DNA of 25,857 nt from a virus: IMG/VR virus record IMGVR_UViG_3300044844_000258, positions 1-25,857 of that record; one strand, given 5' to 3'. A program made the translations under genes and the position numbers. Positions 1 through 6,298 of the stretch are shown piece by piece. The notes beneath the pieces were generated by a model. The model had not been told where the DNA came from. It made no database searches and worked only from the letters and a program-made list of their open reading frames with translations. Within the stretch, counting starts at the first letter, position 1; the number at the start of each line of letters is the position of its first letter.

Positions 1-62
1 CGCTGCGCGTCTGTCGGTGCATGAGGCTTGCGGCCTAGCTTGCCTTTTGTTTCTTCGGTCAT
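1..62 (-). CDS. 5' end of a gene cut by the left edge (possible small terminase subunit)
   Basis: Reading leftwards from an ATG at 62, twenty codons are open before the window ends, giving a hydrophilic start that contains GRKPHAPTDAQ. The ATG overlaps the stop of the Mom-like gene in an ATGA junction, the same coupling used across this operon, so it is very likely a real gene. The short stretch resembles the N-terminus of phage HTH/small-terminase proteins that begin with a GRPPHxPT-type segment, and terminase genes often lie here in phages. The fragment is too short to prove the product. Confidence 0.5.
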   Translation of the reverse strand, partial: MTEETKGKLGRKPHAPTDAQ

Positions 63-724
63 GTCGAGGCCTCGAGAGTTGGAGCGTGTGGGTCAGTGCT
101 GCCCTGCCGCTGTGCTTCCGGGGAGGAAGCCATCGCCTTCTTCACACGCTTAGGATATGGTTTTGACAGCGGCATTATACGCTGCCGCATGTCTTCGTCT
201 AGTGGCATCAAGTAACGGTGTTTGCCTGGAACTGTTTTTTTAAGAAGGTTTGATTGATTTATCCCTGCATCATCAACTGTTTTTTTGTGTGACCACTTCC
301 CATTGTAAAATACTTTTATGGCTTTTCCAGATATGCCAACATAAACCCAATTTCCAGCTTGGTATATTCCGCCATGATGGCCTTGTTCTGGGTCTGCATA
401 AGAGACTATCAACCTAAGCCCATTGCTCTGTGTTTTCAGAAATCGCATTGCTTGTGCTGCTATTCTGCTGACAGGTGATTTATGTTTTGTCAGTGCTATT
501 CTGACAAGTTCACAACCTTCATCTTGCGAAAGACCGAATGGCGACAGCATATTGTTATTTGCACCACGGCCAAACAAAACAACACCAATAAACTTTCCGT
601 CTTCCCAAGCACCTACTTTGACTAACTTTCCAACTGGCAAGCATTTGCTATAGTGCCAATTCTCACACGCATACTTCGCAGCTTCATGTGTTGCCCAGTC
701 GATGCGGAGGTTAGCCTTGCTCAT
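59..724 (-). CDS. mom: Mom-like DNA adenine modification protein
   Basis: This 221-residue protein looks like the phage Mu Mom family, GNAT-fold enzymes that convert adenine in phage DNA to a methylcarbamoyl form and so protect it from host restriction. Recognisable family segments are HYSKCLPVGKLVKVG (24-38), FGRGANNN (51-58), CELVRIALTKH (71-81) and the conserved block SYADPEQGHHGGIYQAGNW (108-126). The C-terminus is a basic, low-complexity tail. The start overlaps the end of the ParB-like gene by 14 bases, suggesting coupled translation. The gene is visibly more AT-rich than its neighbours, with T and A runs around 230-330, which fits acquisition as a moron. No separate Com-type regulator was found. 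The family assignment is from recognised motifs; activity is inferred. Confidence 0.85.
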   Translation of the reverse strand: MSKANLRIDWATHEAAKYACENWHYSKCLPVGKLVKVGAWEDGKFIGVVLFGRGANNNMLSPFGLSQDEGCELVRIALTKHKSPVSRIAAQAMRFLKTQSNGLRLIVSYADPEQGHHGGIYQAGNWVYVGISGKAIKVFYNGKWSHKKTVDDAGINQSNLLKKTVPGKHRYLMPLDEDMRQRIMPLSKPYPKRVKKAMASSPEAQRQGSTDPHAPTLEAST

Positions 725-1229
725 GCTTCCTCATGTCGAACTCATCTCCGCAATGCGGGCATTGGATGATCTTTGGCGCAAGTTCGTCCAGCTTTCCTTG
801 ATCGGCTTCTGTGCCAGGTTCAAAGTTTGGCTGTGCGAACATTGACGCCATCTCACCTAGATCGAAGCCGGTGATAGTCAGATCGAACTTCATGTCTTCG
901 AGGTCTTTCAACTCAACTTTCAGCATCTCGAAGTCCCATCCCGCATCAAGCGCCATCCGGTTGTCGGCGATGACATACGCGCGCTTCTGGGCCTCCGTGA
1001 GGTGGCTCGCCTCAACGCACGGCACTTCCTTCAGTCCCAGCTTGTTCGCCGCCAGGACGCGCCCGTGGCCCGCCACGATGCCATTCTTGCCGTCCGTCAC
1101 CACCGGGTTGATAAACCCGAACTCCTTGATCGATGACGCGATCTTGGTGACTTGGGCCTCGGAGTGCGTCCTGCTGTTGCGGGCGTACGGGATGAGGTCG
1201 GCGGTTGGAATCAGCTTATAGGTCAGCAT
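711..1229 (-). CDS. ParB-like nuclease-domain protein with C-terminal CxxC motif
   Basis: This is a 172-residue protein using the ATG at 1229, which has an AAGGAC ribosome binding site; a longer in-frame reading to 1376 lies over the XRE gene and was not used. Residues 9-75 show the ParB/sulfiredoxin-like fold signature: LIPYARNSRTHSEAQ, then IKEFGFINPVV, and the nucleotide-binding loop GHGRVLAA at 54-61. The segment ending QKRAYVIADNRMALDAGWD is typical of phage ParB-domain proteins. The C-terminus has a single CPHCG knuckle (157-161). The gene sits directly upstream of and overlaps the Mom-like gene, so a role linked to DNA modification is plausible but inferred. It is unlikely to be a partition protein because no ParA or parS-like array is visible. 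Confidence 0.8.
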   Translation of the reverse strand: MLTYKLIPTADLIPYARNSRTHSEAQVTKIASSIKEFGFINPVVTDGKNGIVAGHGRVLAANKLGLKEVPCVEASHLTEAQKRAYVIADNRMALDAGWDFEMLKVELKDLEDMKFDLTITGFDLGEMASMFAQPNFEPGTEADQGKLDELAPKIIQCPHCGDEFDMRKHEQG

Positions 1230-1413
1230 TGCTGTCCTTTTTATTGTCGGTTTTCTGGACTGCCTTAACGGCAAGTTCGATATAGCGCGGGATCGGCTGC
1301 TTGCCGGTTTCGTAGGCTCGAAAGGTGTTGCGGGCGAGGCCAAGGGCCTCTGCTGCCTTGCGCTTCGATAGGGCAACCGAGGTGCGCCATTGGATTAGTT
1401 CGTCTGGTGTCAT
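1216..1413 (-). CDS. Small XRE-family HTH regulator
   Basis: This 65-residue protein consists almost entirely of one helix-turn-helix domain: MTPDELIQWRTSVALSKRKA leads into AAEALGLARNTFRAYETGKQ and then IPRYIELAVKAV. That is the standard phage/antitoxin XRE layout. The chosen ATG at 1413 has no Shine-Dalgarno sequence, but a TATATT box ends seven bases upstream, so a leaderless transcript is likely. A TTG-start reading from 1500 would run through the upstream terminator hairpin and is rejected. The 3' end overlaps the ParB-like gene by 14 bases. It probably controls its own promoter and the ParB-mom pair; this is inferred from position. Confidence 0.75.
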   Translation of the reverse strand: MTPDELIQWRTSVALSKRKAAEALGLARNTFRAYETGKQPIPRYIELAVKAVQKTDNKKDSNADL

Positions 1414-1420
1414 GCGGCGC

Positions 1421-1449
1421 AATATAGAGCAAAAAAAACCCCGCCACAA
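1421..1449 (-). promoter_or_regulatory. Predicted promoter giving a leaderless XRE transcript
   Basis: On the minus strand a TATATT box (1426-1421) is preceded, 17 bases upstream, by TTGTGG (1449-1444). The A of the XRE start codon at 1413 falls seven bases after the box, which is a normal transcription start distance. The -35 box lies inside the terminator hairpin of the upstream operon. The -10 match is good (5 of 6) and the -35 match is poor (3 of 6). Confidence 0.45.
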
Positions 1450-1457
1450 GGGCGGGG
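1431..1457 (-). terminator. Rho-independent terminator after the HTH/sigma4 gene
   Basis: On the minus strand the perfect stem CCCCGCC/GGCGGGG (7 bp, 5-base loop) is followed directly by eight T residues. It lies about 40 bases after the stop of the HTH/sigma-region-4 gene and separates it from the XRE-ParB-mom group. Confidence 0.85.
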
Positions 1458-1496
1458 CTGAGTTGCTGCGGCGGGAGGAGTAAACCGCAGGGGGGA

Positions 1497-2063
1497 TCAA
1501 TACCGATATGGATGCTTTGGCACGGCGACACCTAATCGTCTAGCCTGTTCCCGCATCTCGCGAATGGCCTTCAATTCGTTCTGCCGGATGCGCTCTCTCG
1601 TGACGCCATAGTCTTTGGCGATCTCTTCGAGCGTCCTTTCCGGCTCGCCGGTGAGGCCGAAGCGGGCTTCGATCATGGCGCGGCGGCGTGGGTGGGTGAT
1701 GGCAGCGACCAGCTTGGCGAGGAGCGGCTTGTCCACTTCCAGGCTCGACGGTGCGGCGATCTGGGCGAGTTGCTCGGCGTCGATCTCTGCCTCGATGGAA
1801 TTGCGGGCGGTGAGCAGGTCTCGCATGTGGTGCGGCCAGAGTTCTTCCGGCTCGGTGCGGAGCGCGGAGGAGATGTCCATTGCGAGTTCTGACCAGTCGC
1901 CGTTGGCGATGGGCTTTTCGCGGAAATTTATAATCGCGTTGATGTGTTGCGGAGACTTCCCCATGAAGCGGGAAAAATCGGCTTGTGTGGCGAACCCTGC
2001 GGCCTTGATGGCGCGGAGGAGTCTGGCATTGCGAACGGTGACTTTGACGGCGAAGTCGGTCAT
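1497..2063 (-). CDS. HTH protein fused to a sigma-70 region 4 domain
   Basis: This 188-residue protein appears to have two DNA-binding modules. Residues about 10-78 resemble an XRE/Cro-type domain, containing ATQADFSRFMGKSPQHINAI and ending in EELWP, a common C-terminal mark of phage XRE domains. Residues about 123-172 match sigma-70 region 4, which reads -35 elements: HPRRRAMIEARFGLTGE, then LEEIAKDYGVTRERIRQNEL and KAIREMRE. No region 2 (the -10 binding and core-binding part) is present, so it cannot be a complete sigma factor. It could act as a promoter-specific activator of the phage late genes. The start overlaps the preceding gene in an ATGA junction and the gene is followed by a strong terminator. 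Confidence 0.75.
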   Translation of the reverse strand: MTDFAVKVTVRNARLLRAIKAAGFATQADFSRFMGKSPQHINAIINFREKPIANGDWSELAMDISSALRTEPEELWPHHMRDLLTARNSIEAEIDAEQLAQIAAPSSLEVDKPLLAKLVAAITHPRRRAMIEARFGLTGEPERTLEEIAKDYGVTRERIRQNELKAIREMREQARRLGVAVPKHPYRY

Positions 2064-2311
2064 GGGGTGGCCTCATAGGGGGGTGGCAGTGGCATCCAAG
2101 CGGTGACGTTATTGAGTTTTTCTGCCCGAGGACTGTTATCCTCCCAAGTCTTGCGGGCTATGCTCCATCGGGCGATTCTGACGATAGAGAATGTTTCTAC
2201 GGGACCTCCCCACACGGCGAGATGAAACTTGCTCGTGGTGTATGAGCAAGTGACGAGGACGTATCCCGGTGGCTTTCGGTCGCCTTTGGTGATGGGAGTC
2301 CAGTCGGTCAT
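2060..2311 (-). CDS. DUF551-type small phage protein
   Basis: This 83-residue protein uses the ATG at 2311, which overlaps the stop of the preceding gene; an 18-residue longer reading lies inside that gene. It starts MTDWTPITKGDRKPPGYVLV and ends with VTAWMPLPPPYE. The Trp-rich start and the terminal 'WMPLPxPP' are the hallmark of DUF551 proteins, small accessory proteins common in phages and of unknown function. It is translationally coupled to the HTH/sigma4 gene by a 4-base overlap. Confidence 0.7.
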   Translation of the reverse strand: MTDWTPITKGDRKPPGYVLVTCSYTTSKFHLAVWGGPVETFSIVRIARWSIARKTWEDNSPRAEKLNNVTAWMPLPPPYEATP

Positions 2312-2511
2312 TCGGTCCTCGTGACTTTGGTGCCGATGATGCCTCTGAGGCTGATCTTGCGGCAAATGTAGCGGCGGGGGCGGTAGTAGCGGGCGGCATC
2401 GTGCTGGAGCGATTTGGAACTCCGACCGGGGGCGAAGAACGATTCACCGATCTCGACGGTGCGCCACGGATACTTTGGCGGGCGTCCTGTCGGCTTAGGC
2501 TGGCTAGTCAC
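2308..2511 (-). CDS. Hypothetical basic phage protein
   Basis: This 67-residue protein starts with GTG at 2511, placed as GTGA over the stop of the preceding gene. It is rich in Arg, Lys and Pro. A central segment, YPWRTVEIGESFFAPGR, is followed by a basic second half containing RYYRPRRYICRKI and ending in IGTKVTRTE. Similar short proteins occur among phage accessory genes, but no function is known to me. Coupled overlaps on both sides support that it is expressed. Confidence 0.6.
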   Translation of the reverse strand: MTSQPKPTGRPPKYPWRTVEIGESFFAPGRSSKSLQHDAARYYRPRRYICRKISLRGIIGTKVTRTE

Positions 2512-2750
2512 TTGGAGGCCTCCTCTGCCCGATAGACGATCCAGATCGAACGTGCGCGGGGCGTCAGGTTGCCGATGCTGATCGCCATGTCGGCCATGCG
2601 GAGGCGGGCGGCTTTTGACTTGGTGTGGCGGCGCATCTCCTTGATGACGAGGATGGCTTCCTCACCAGTCTGTGGCGGCTTGCGGGGGCGGGTGGAGAGT
2701 TCGGCCATTGCGGTGTGTCCCTTGGCGATGATGTCGTTGGCGGTGGTCAT
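2508..2750 (-). CDS. Hypothetical small phage protein
   Basis: This 80-residue basic, mostly helical protein has a good ribosome binding site (AGGAG, 8 bases before the ATG). The C-terminal half is Arg/Ala rich with a possible short helix-turn-helix-like stretch around KAARLRMADMAISIGNLT, but I cannot assign a family. It is the first gene after a perfect inverted repeat at 2777-2795 and overlaps the next gene by 4 bases. Confidence 0.6.
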   Translation of the reverse strand: MTTANDIIAKGHTAMAELSTRPRKPPQTGEEAILVIKEMRRHTKSKAARLRMADMAISIGNLTPRARSIWIVYRAEEASK

Positions 2751-2776
2751 TGTTGGCTCCTATTGGGTGGGTGGGT

Positions 2777-2795
2777 GAGGGGCGCTAGGCCCCTC
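2777..2795 (-). other. Intergenic hairpin without a T tract
   Basis: GAGGGGC/GCCCCTC form a perfect 7-bp stem with a 5-base loop between two minus-strand genes. On the minus strand it is followed by ACCCACCCACCC, not a run of T, so it is more likely an mRNA stability or pausing element than an intrinsic terminator. Confidence 0.5.
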
Positions 2796-2797
2796 GG

Positions 2798-2938
2798 TTA
2801 GGCGGTGTCTATCTTGAGGGCATACTCAAGCGCGTGCTTGCGTGTTTTGAACGGCCCCATGCAGTTGCCGTAAACATTCGACATCACCCACCAGTGGCGC
2901 GGCGAGGTCTTTTCGAAGCTGTATTTTTTGAAGGTCAT
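2798..2938 (-). CDS. Hypothetical small protein, first gene of the leftward operon
   Basis: This 46-residue protein starts at the ATG at 2938, preceded by a GGGAGAG ribosome binding site; an upstream in-frame ATG at 2998 lies beyond the predicted promoter and operator and is rejected. The protein, starting MTFKKYSFEKTSPRHWWVMS, is basic and aromatic with a C-terminal helix (RKHALEYALKID). I do not recognise a family. It is the first gene after the promoter with twin operators, so it should be among the earliest products of this transcript. Confidence 0.6.
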   Translation of the reverse strand: MTFKKYSFEKTSPRHWWVMSNVYGNCMGPFKTRKHALEYALKIDTA

Positions 2939-2962
2939 TGGTCTCTCCCTTGTTGATGTCCT

Positions 2963-2991
2963 CTTATCCCACATCTTGCAGAAACTTGCAA
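2963..2991 (-). promoter_or_regulatory. Predicted promoter of the leftward operon
   Basis: On the minus strand TTGCAA (2991-2986) and GATAAG (2968-2963) are separated by exactly 17 bases, each matching 4 of 6 consensus positions. The expected start is near 2956, giving a leader of about 18 bases with a good ribosome binding site. The -35 box lies within one of two palindromic operators, implying repression. Confidence 0.5.
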
Positions 2992-3015
2992 GCCCCATGT
3001 TGCAGAAAAGTGCAA
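2976..3015. promoter_or_regulatory. Twin palindromic operators TTGCA-N6-TGCAA
   Basis: Two copies of TTGCA-N6-TGCAA lie at 2976-2991 and 3000-3015, 24 bases apart start to start. The spacers are GAAACT and GAAAAG, so the copies also agree in the spacer. The first overlaps the -35 box of the leftward promoter. The natural candidates for the protein that binds here are the small HTH regulators of this phage (1216-1413, 1497-2063 or 6295-6468); which one is unknown. Confidence 0.6.
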
Positions 3016-3355
3016 GAAAGCGTCATCCCGATAAATGCCAATCCTAAGCCTTTGAAATTGCTAGACTTTTAATTAACGTCCTATATAGCCGTAAGCGCCA
3101 AAAACGCCAAAGAATGGCAGATTGACTTGTGCTTTCAATGGCTTAGGCAAATCACGGCATTAAAGGCAATTAAATGATTTATGGGTGAAGGCGGAAGGGG
3201 GGACCCGGACGGGTGGCTGGTGGTGTGTGGTGGGGTGGTGGTACTGTAATATATATAAATAGTATAATTCTCTCTATACATATACAACACTAGCAACATC
3301 AAGCACTTGCACGATCCATTTAGGGGTGACGCCCCACCCTCGAATAAAGCCTCTT
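3016..3355. other. Non-coding region with G-rich and AT-rich tracts, candidate origin
   Basis: No convincing gene is present between the operators and the terminator of the primase operon. It contains a direct repeat CGCCAAA/CGCCAAA around 3097-3115, a strongly G-rich plus strand at about 3185-3241, and immediately after it an AT-rich stretch (about 3246-3286) that would melt easily. Its position beside the primase/ATPase gene fits a replication origin. No clear DnaA boxes or iteron array were found, so this remains a suggestion. Confidence 0.3.
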
Positions 3356-3388
3356 AAATAAGAAAAGGCCCCGGATCGCTCCGAGGCC
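3356..3388 (-). terminator. Rho-independent terminator of the primase operon
   Basis: On the minus strand GGCCTCGGA and TCCGGGGCC form a 9-bp stem (one G-T wobble) closed by the GNRA-type loop GCGA and followed by TTTTCTTATTT. It lies 25 bases after the stop of the primase/ATPase gene. Confidence 0.85.
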
Positions 3389-3412
3389 CTATCAAAATGA
3401 TATGTCGCTAGG

Positions 3413-5743
3413 TCAATCTTCCGTAGCCTCCGGTGCCGGGATGAACCACGCCATGCGAGGCCTACCGCGCTGGCCCTTGTTGGTGTGGCGGCATTGGATG
3501 CCGTAATCGGCAACCAGCTTGTCTATCACCTGGCCCCGGTCCCGGAGCGTCAAGGCATCGAACGCTGAGATGCGGTTGCCCAGCTCTGCCTCGGTCAGCC
3601 CCTTGAGACCGGAAGCCCTAAGCTTGGCAATGACTGCCTTGCAGATCGCCTGATGGCTGCTCTCGGCCATGTTGTCCCTAAACATGGCGATTGCGCGCCG
3701 GTTGTAGAACCTGACATAATCAATCGCCCATTGCATAGGCTCAGGTCCGATCTCGGTCTCTAGCAATGACCTTGCAACAATCAGACTGATCCGCATGGCG
3801 ATCTCGCGGCTGCGGTTGTACATCGCCTCGAGGCCGGTTTCGTTCTCGCCCTTGATCGCTCCGACCAGCTCGGCCTCGTAGTCCCGCAGGATGTCCATTG
3901 CCGGCCTTGTAAAGGGCACCTCGACGGGATCGGGCGGCATGTCATAGGTATTGGTGCCGGTCAGGTTTCCGGCCCCAGAGTGCGCCTGTGCCTGTTCTTG
4001 GAGCCATCCGATGATGCGGTCGCCAATCGGCACGATCCGCCGCTCCTGGCTCATCTGCACGCCGATCTCAGATTTGACGATAAGGAAGCGGTTGAGAAGG
4101 CCAGATGCGATGTCACCACCTGAGATGGCCCCATAGAACTCCGATGGCGTAGACATGCCTAGGAGCGTCAAGGACGGCCTTCTGATGACTTTCTCGAATG
4201 CCTCTGCCTGTTCCTTGGTTAAGCCGATGGTGGCATATCCCTGTGGCCGCAAGACGCCATCCTGCCGCCCGAAGCATTCCATGATGGCGGTCAAGGAATC
4301 AGCCTTGTGCTGCATCGAGCGGTTGGCGGCGCTCTTGAGGGTTCGGCCCAACTCATCGATCACGGAAACGTGAATGGGCCGGGAGATAAGCGCCGAGAAG
4401 ACGCCGCTGGCGCTGGTGTAACCGGCTGGCCCTAGCAGGTGCCCTAGCTGGGCGGCATCAAGCATGGCCTCGATCACGGTCTTGGCGTGTTCCTTGCCGC
4501 AACCTGTCTCGCCAATATTGAGCAGGTACAGGTTGCTAAAGTTGCGCTGGCTGGTTGTCCATCGCCGCCCCATTGCAACGGCACCAAGGGCAATGGCGGC
4601 TTGCACGGCAAACTGCGGCTGCGTCTTGATGGCGGTTGTCTCATAGTACCGCACAACGTCTTGGAGCACGCCAGGGATCGAAAGCAGGTGCGCCGGGATA
4701 GATGCCAGCGGATTGTCTGGCGTGACAGTGGTGGTGCGTTTGGAAGGCAGCACGCCGGGAGTCGCAGCCTTGCCGTGGTCAATCTGAACCTTTGCCTCGG
4801 GCGTCCACTCATGGCTCGGATCGGTCGTGATGTTGAGGAAGGCGGCTGCGTTCTTGATCGCCGCATTCATGTTCCCGCCATGCTCAAACTGGAGGTACAA
4901 TTCGAAGCAATCGAAGGCGTGTTCGTTGCCGAACGGATCGGAACCGTGATGGCTGAACGCCGTGTTGTTATCGAATACATTGCAACCGGCCAGCTTGGTG
5001 CCGCTGTTGGGGCTTAGATACCGATTCGGTGCGGTGCGCTTGTAGCCATACTTGACCAGCAACTCTCCGATATTGTGCGCTGCATTATAGGCGTCGATCA
5101 CCGATGTGCCGGGATTGGGCGCGCGAACCCGAACCGGGGCTTGATACTCAGGCCGAATCTTCCACGGGCATAGGTCCATCATTTGCGGGCGCAGCTTGTC
5201 CCATTCGTCCCACATGACTTGGAGTTGCTTCGGCAGGATCGGAATCTGATCGAAGGGCAATCCTTCCCAGACATAGGGCTGCATCGTGTCGGGATGGATG
5301 GACGGCGGCAGCACATCTTGCACCGCCCCACCGCGCAACTCGAAGACTGTCGTGTTGCCACGGCCATCCTTGTTCGGCCATGCGATGGAATGACGGGATA
5401 GATCATCCCGATGGGCGCGGAAGATCAGCTTGCCTCGCCCCTCCCGGCCCCGAATTCTGGCGGTCGATGCCATGATGGCATCTAGATCAAGCCCCAGCCC
5501 CTCGAAGATGATCCGCGTCCATTCCATGTGATCGATGTCAATGGCGCATGTGCCGGTCCATTGATGGATGAGGCCGACGTTCCAGGTTGGATTTCTTGAG
5601 TAGAAATCAATGGCACCCTGTCCGGTGAGTGCCTTGTCCTTCTGGTTCCAGGCATAGGATGTCGGCCCCTTCTGTCCTGCGGGGATCGGGACAAGATACC
5701 AGCCGAGTTCGGTGTAGGATTTGATGCTCTCGATGATAGTCAT
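3413..5743 (-). CDS. Bifunctional primase-polymerase / DUF3987-type ATPase
   Basis: This 776-residue replication protein has an N-terminal archaeo-eukaryotic-type prim-pol domain (about 1-180): metal-binding AIDID (67-71), TARIRGREGRGK (94-105) and the typical PPSIHPDTMQPYVW (146-159). A middle region leads to a DUF3987-like P-loop ATPase with Walker A GETGCGK (411-417) and a Walker B-like VSVIDE (459-464). The C-terminal part (about 600-776) is helical, with a winged-helix-like end. It should prime and probably unwind DNA at the phage origin, combining primase and helicase roles in one chain. It is the last gene of its operon, starts directly after the methyltransferase-like gene, and is followed by a strong terminator. 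Helicase activity is inferred from the architecture. Confidence 0.85.
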   Translation of the reverse strand: MTIIESIKSYTELGWYLVPIPAGQKGPTSYAWNQKDKALTGQGAIDFYSRNPTWNVGLIHQWTGTCAIDIDHMEWTRIIFEGLGLDLDAIMASTARIRGREGRGKLIFRAHRDDLSRHSIAWPNKDGRGNTTVFELRGGAVQDVLPPSIHPDTMQPYVWEGLPFDQIPILPKQLQVMWDEWDKLRPQMMDLCPWKIRPEYQAPVRVRAPNPGTSVIDAYNAAHNIGELLVKYGYKRTAPNRYLSPNSGTKLAGCNVFDNNTAFSHHGSDPFGNEHAFDCFELYLQFEHGGNMNAAIKNAAAFLNITTDPSHEWTPEAKVQIDHGKAATPGVLPSKRTTTVTPDNPLASIPAHLLSIPGVLQDVVRYYETTAIKTQPQFAVQAAIALGAVAMGRRWTTSQRNFSNLYLLNIGETGCGKEHAKTVIEAMLDAAQLGHLLGPAGYTSASGVFSALISRPIHVSVIDELGRTLKSAANRSMQHKADSLTAIMECFGRQDGVLRPQGYATIGLTKEQAEAFEKVIRRPSLTLLGMSTPSEFYGAISGGDIASGLLNRFLIVKSEIGVQMSQERRIVPIGDRIIGWLQEQAQAHSGAGNLTGTNTYDMPPDPVEVPFTRPAMDILRDYEAELVGAIKGENETGLEAMYNRSREIAMRISLIVARSLLETEIGPEPMQWAIDYVRFYNRRAIAMFRDNMAESSHQAICKAVIAKLRASGLKGLTEAELGNRISAFDALTLRDRGQVIDKLVADYGIQCRHTNKGQRGRPRMAWFIPAPEATED

Positions 5744-6298
5744 TTATGTGCGGCCTCCCCATTGTTCAGCCATCGCTTGTGCGATGCCCTCAAACGTCCT
5801 GCTTCGTTCTTTCCAGCAATCTGGCCCCGGCGGCATCTTGTGAATGCGCGCCTCTCGGCCTTCCACGATATTGGTCGGCAGCAGCTTCGGCAGGTTCTTG
5901 AGCCAAAGGCAAGTTGCCTTGGTTTCCCCATGCCCGAATTGCCACGGCTGGATGATTTGGTCTGGCTTGCGAATGCGGCTCGATATGATGCTGATCGGGT
6001 TTTCCAAGGCAATGCGCGGGATAGTGGCGTCTAACAAGCGTCTAACAAAGTCGAGCGCCTCGGCTTGTTCGATCTGCTTGTCCTTGAACCATCGAGCACC
6101 GGAAACGGCGAGATGAGTGCAAGGCGGGTGAGCGATCATCAAATCCCAGTTGCGATGCAAATGCTGAAGCACATCTCCGTGGATATGATTGCCAAGGCGT
6201 TCGGTCGGCAGCAGGTCACAAGACCAAGCATCGTGGCCTCTGGCGGCGAATGCATCCCGCACCGTGCCAGAGTATTCACAAGCGACCAGTACCCTCAC
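5744..6298 (-). CDS. Cytosine-C5 methyltransferase-like protein (short form)
   Basis: This 184-residue protein carries landmarks of the C5-cytosine methyltransferase fold: VLVACEYSGTVRDAF (3-17, SAM-binding motif I), HPPCTH (57-62, motif IV with the catalytic Cys60) and IALENP (96-101, motif VI Glu99). It is much shorter than full Dcm-type enzymes and has no obvious target-recognition domain. The C-terminus instead has CLWLKNLPKLLPTN and a short basic tail. Many phages encode such short forms. The substrate may be DNA or a nucleotide; sequence alone does not say. It overlaps the upstream regulator by ATGA and abuts the primase gene, so modification and replication genes are co-transcribed. 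Confidence 0.75.
   Translation of the reverse strand: MRVLVACEYSGTVRDAFAARGHDAWSCDLLPTERLGNHIHGDVLQHLHRNWDLMIAHPPCTHLAVSGARWFKDKQIEQAEALDFVRRLLDATIPRIALENPISIISSRIRKPDQIIQPWQFGHGETKATCLWLKNLPKLLPTNIVEGREARIHKMPPGPDCWKERSRTFEGIAQAMAEQWGGRT

Noticed and set aside
1615-2106. Plus-strand ORF of 163 residues opposite the HTH/sigma4 gene
   Set aside because: The minus-strand frame shows clear domains (sigma region 4). The plus-strand product is Ser/Arg-rich without motifs, as expected of an antisense frame in GC-rich DNA.
2964-2973. TTATCCCACA as a DnaA box
   Set aside because: It has one extra C relative to the consensus and is single, overlapping the leftward promoter's -10 box; no cluster of boxes was found.
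3274-3513. Minus-strand ORF of 79 residues spanning the terminator
   Set aside because: It runs through the primase-operon terminator and the 3' end of the primase gene, has no ribosome binding site of note, and its protein is low-complexity; it is a shadow frame.
4487-5017. Plus-strand ORF of 176 residues inside the primase gene
   Set aside because: Antisense shadow of a gene with strong prim-pol and ATPase motifs; no start signals and no recognisable domain.
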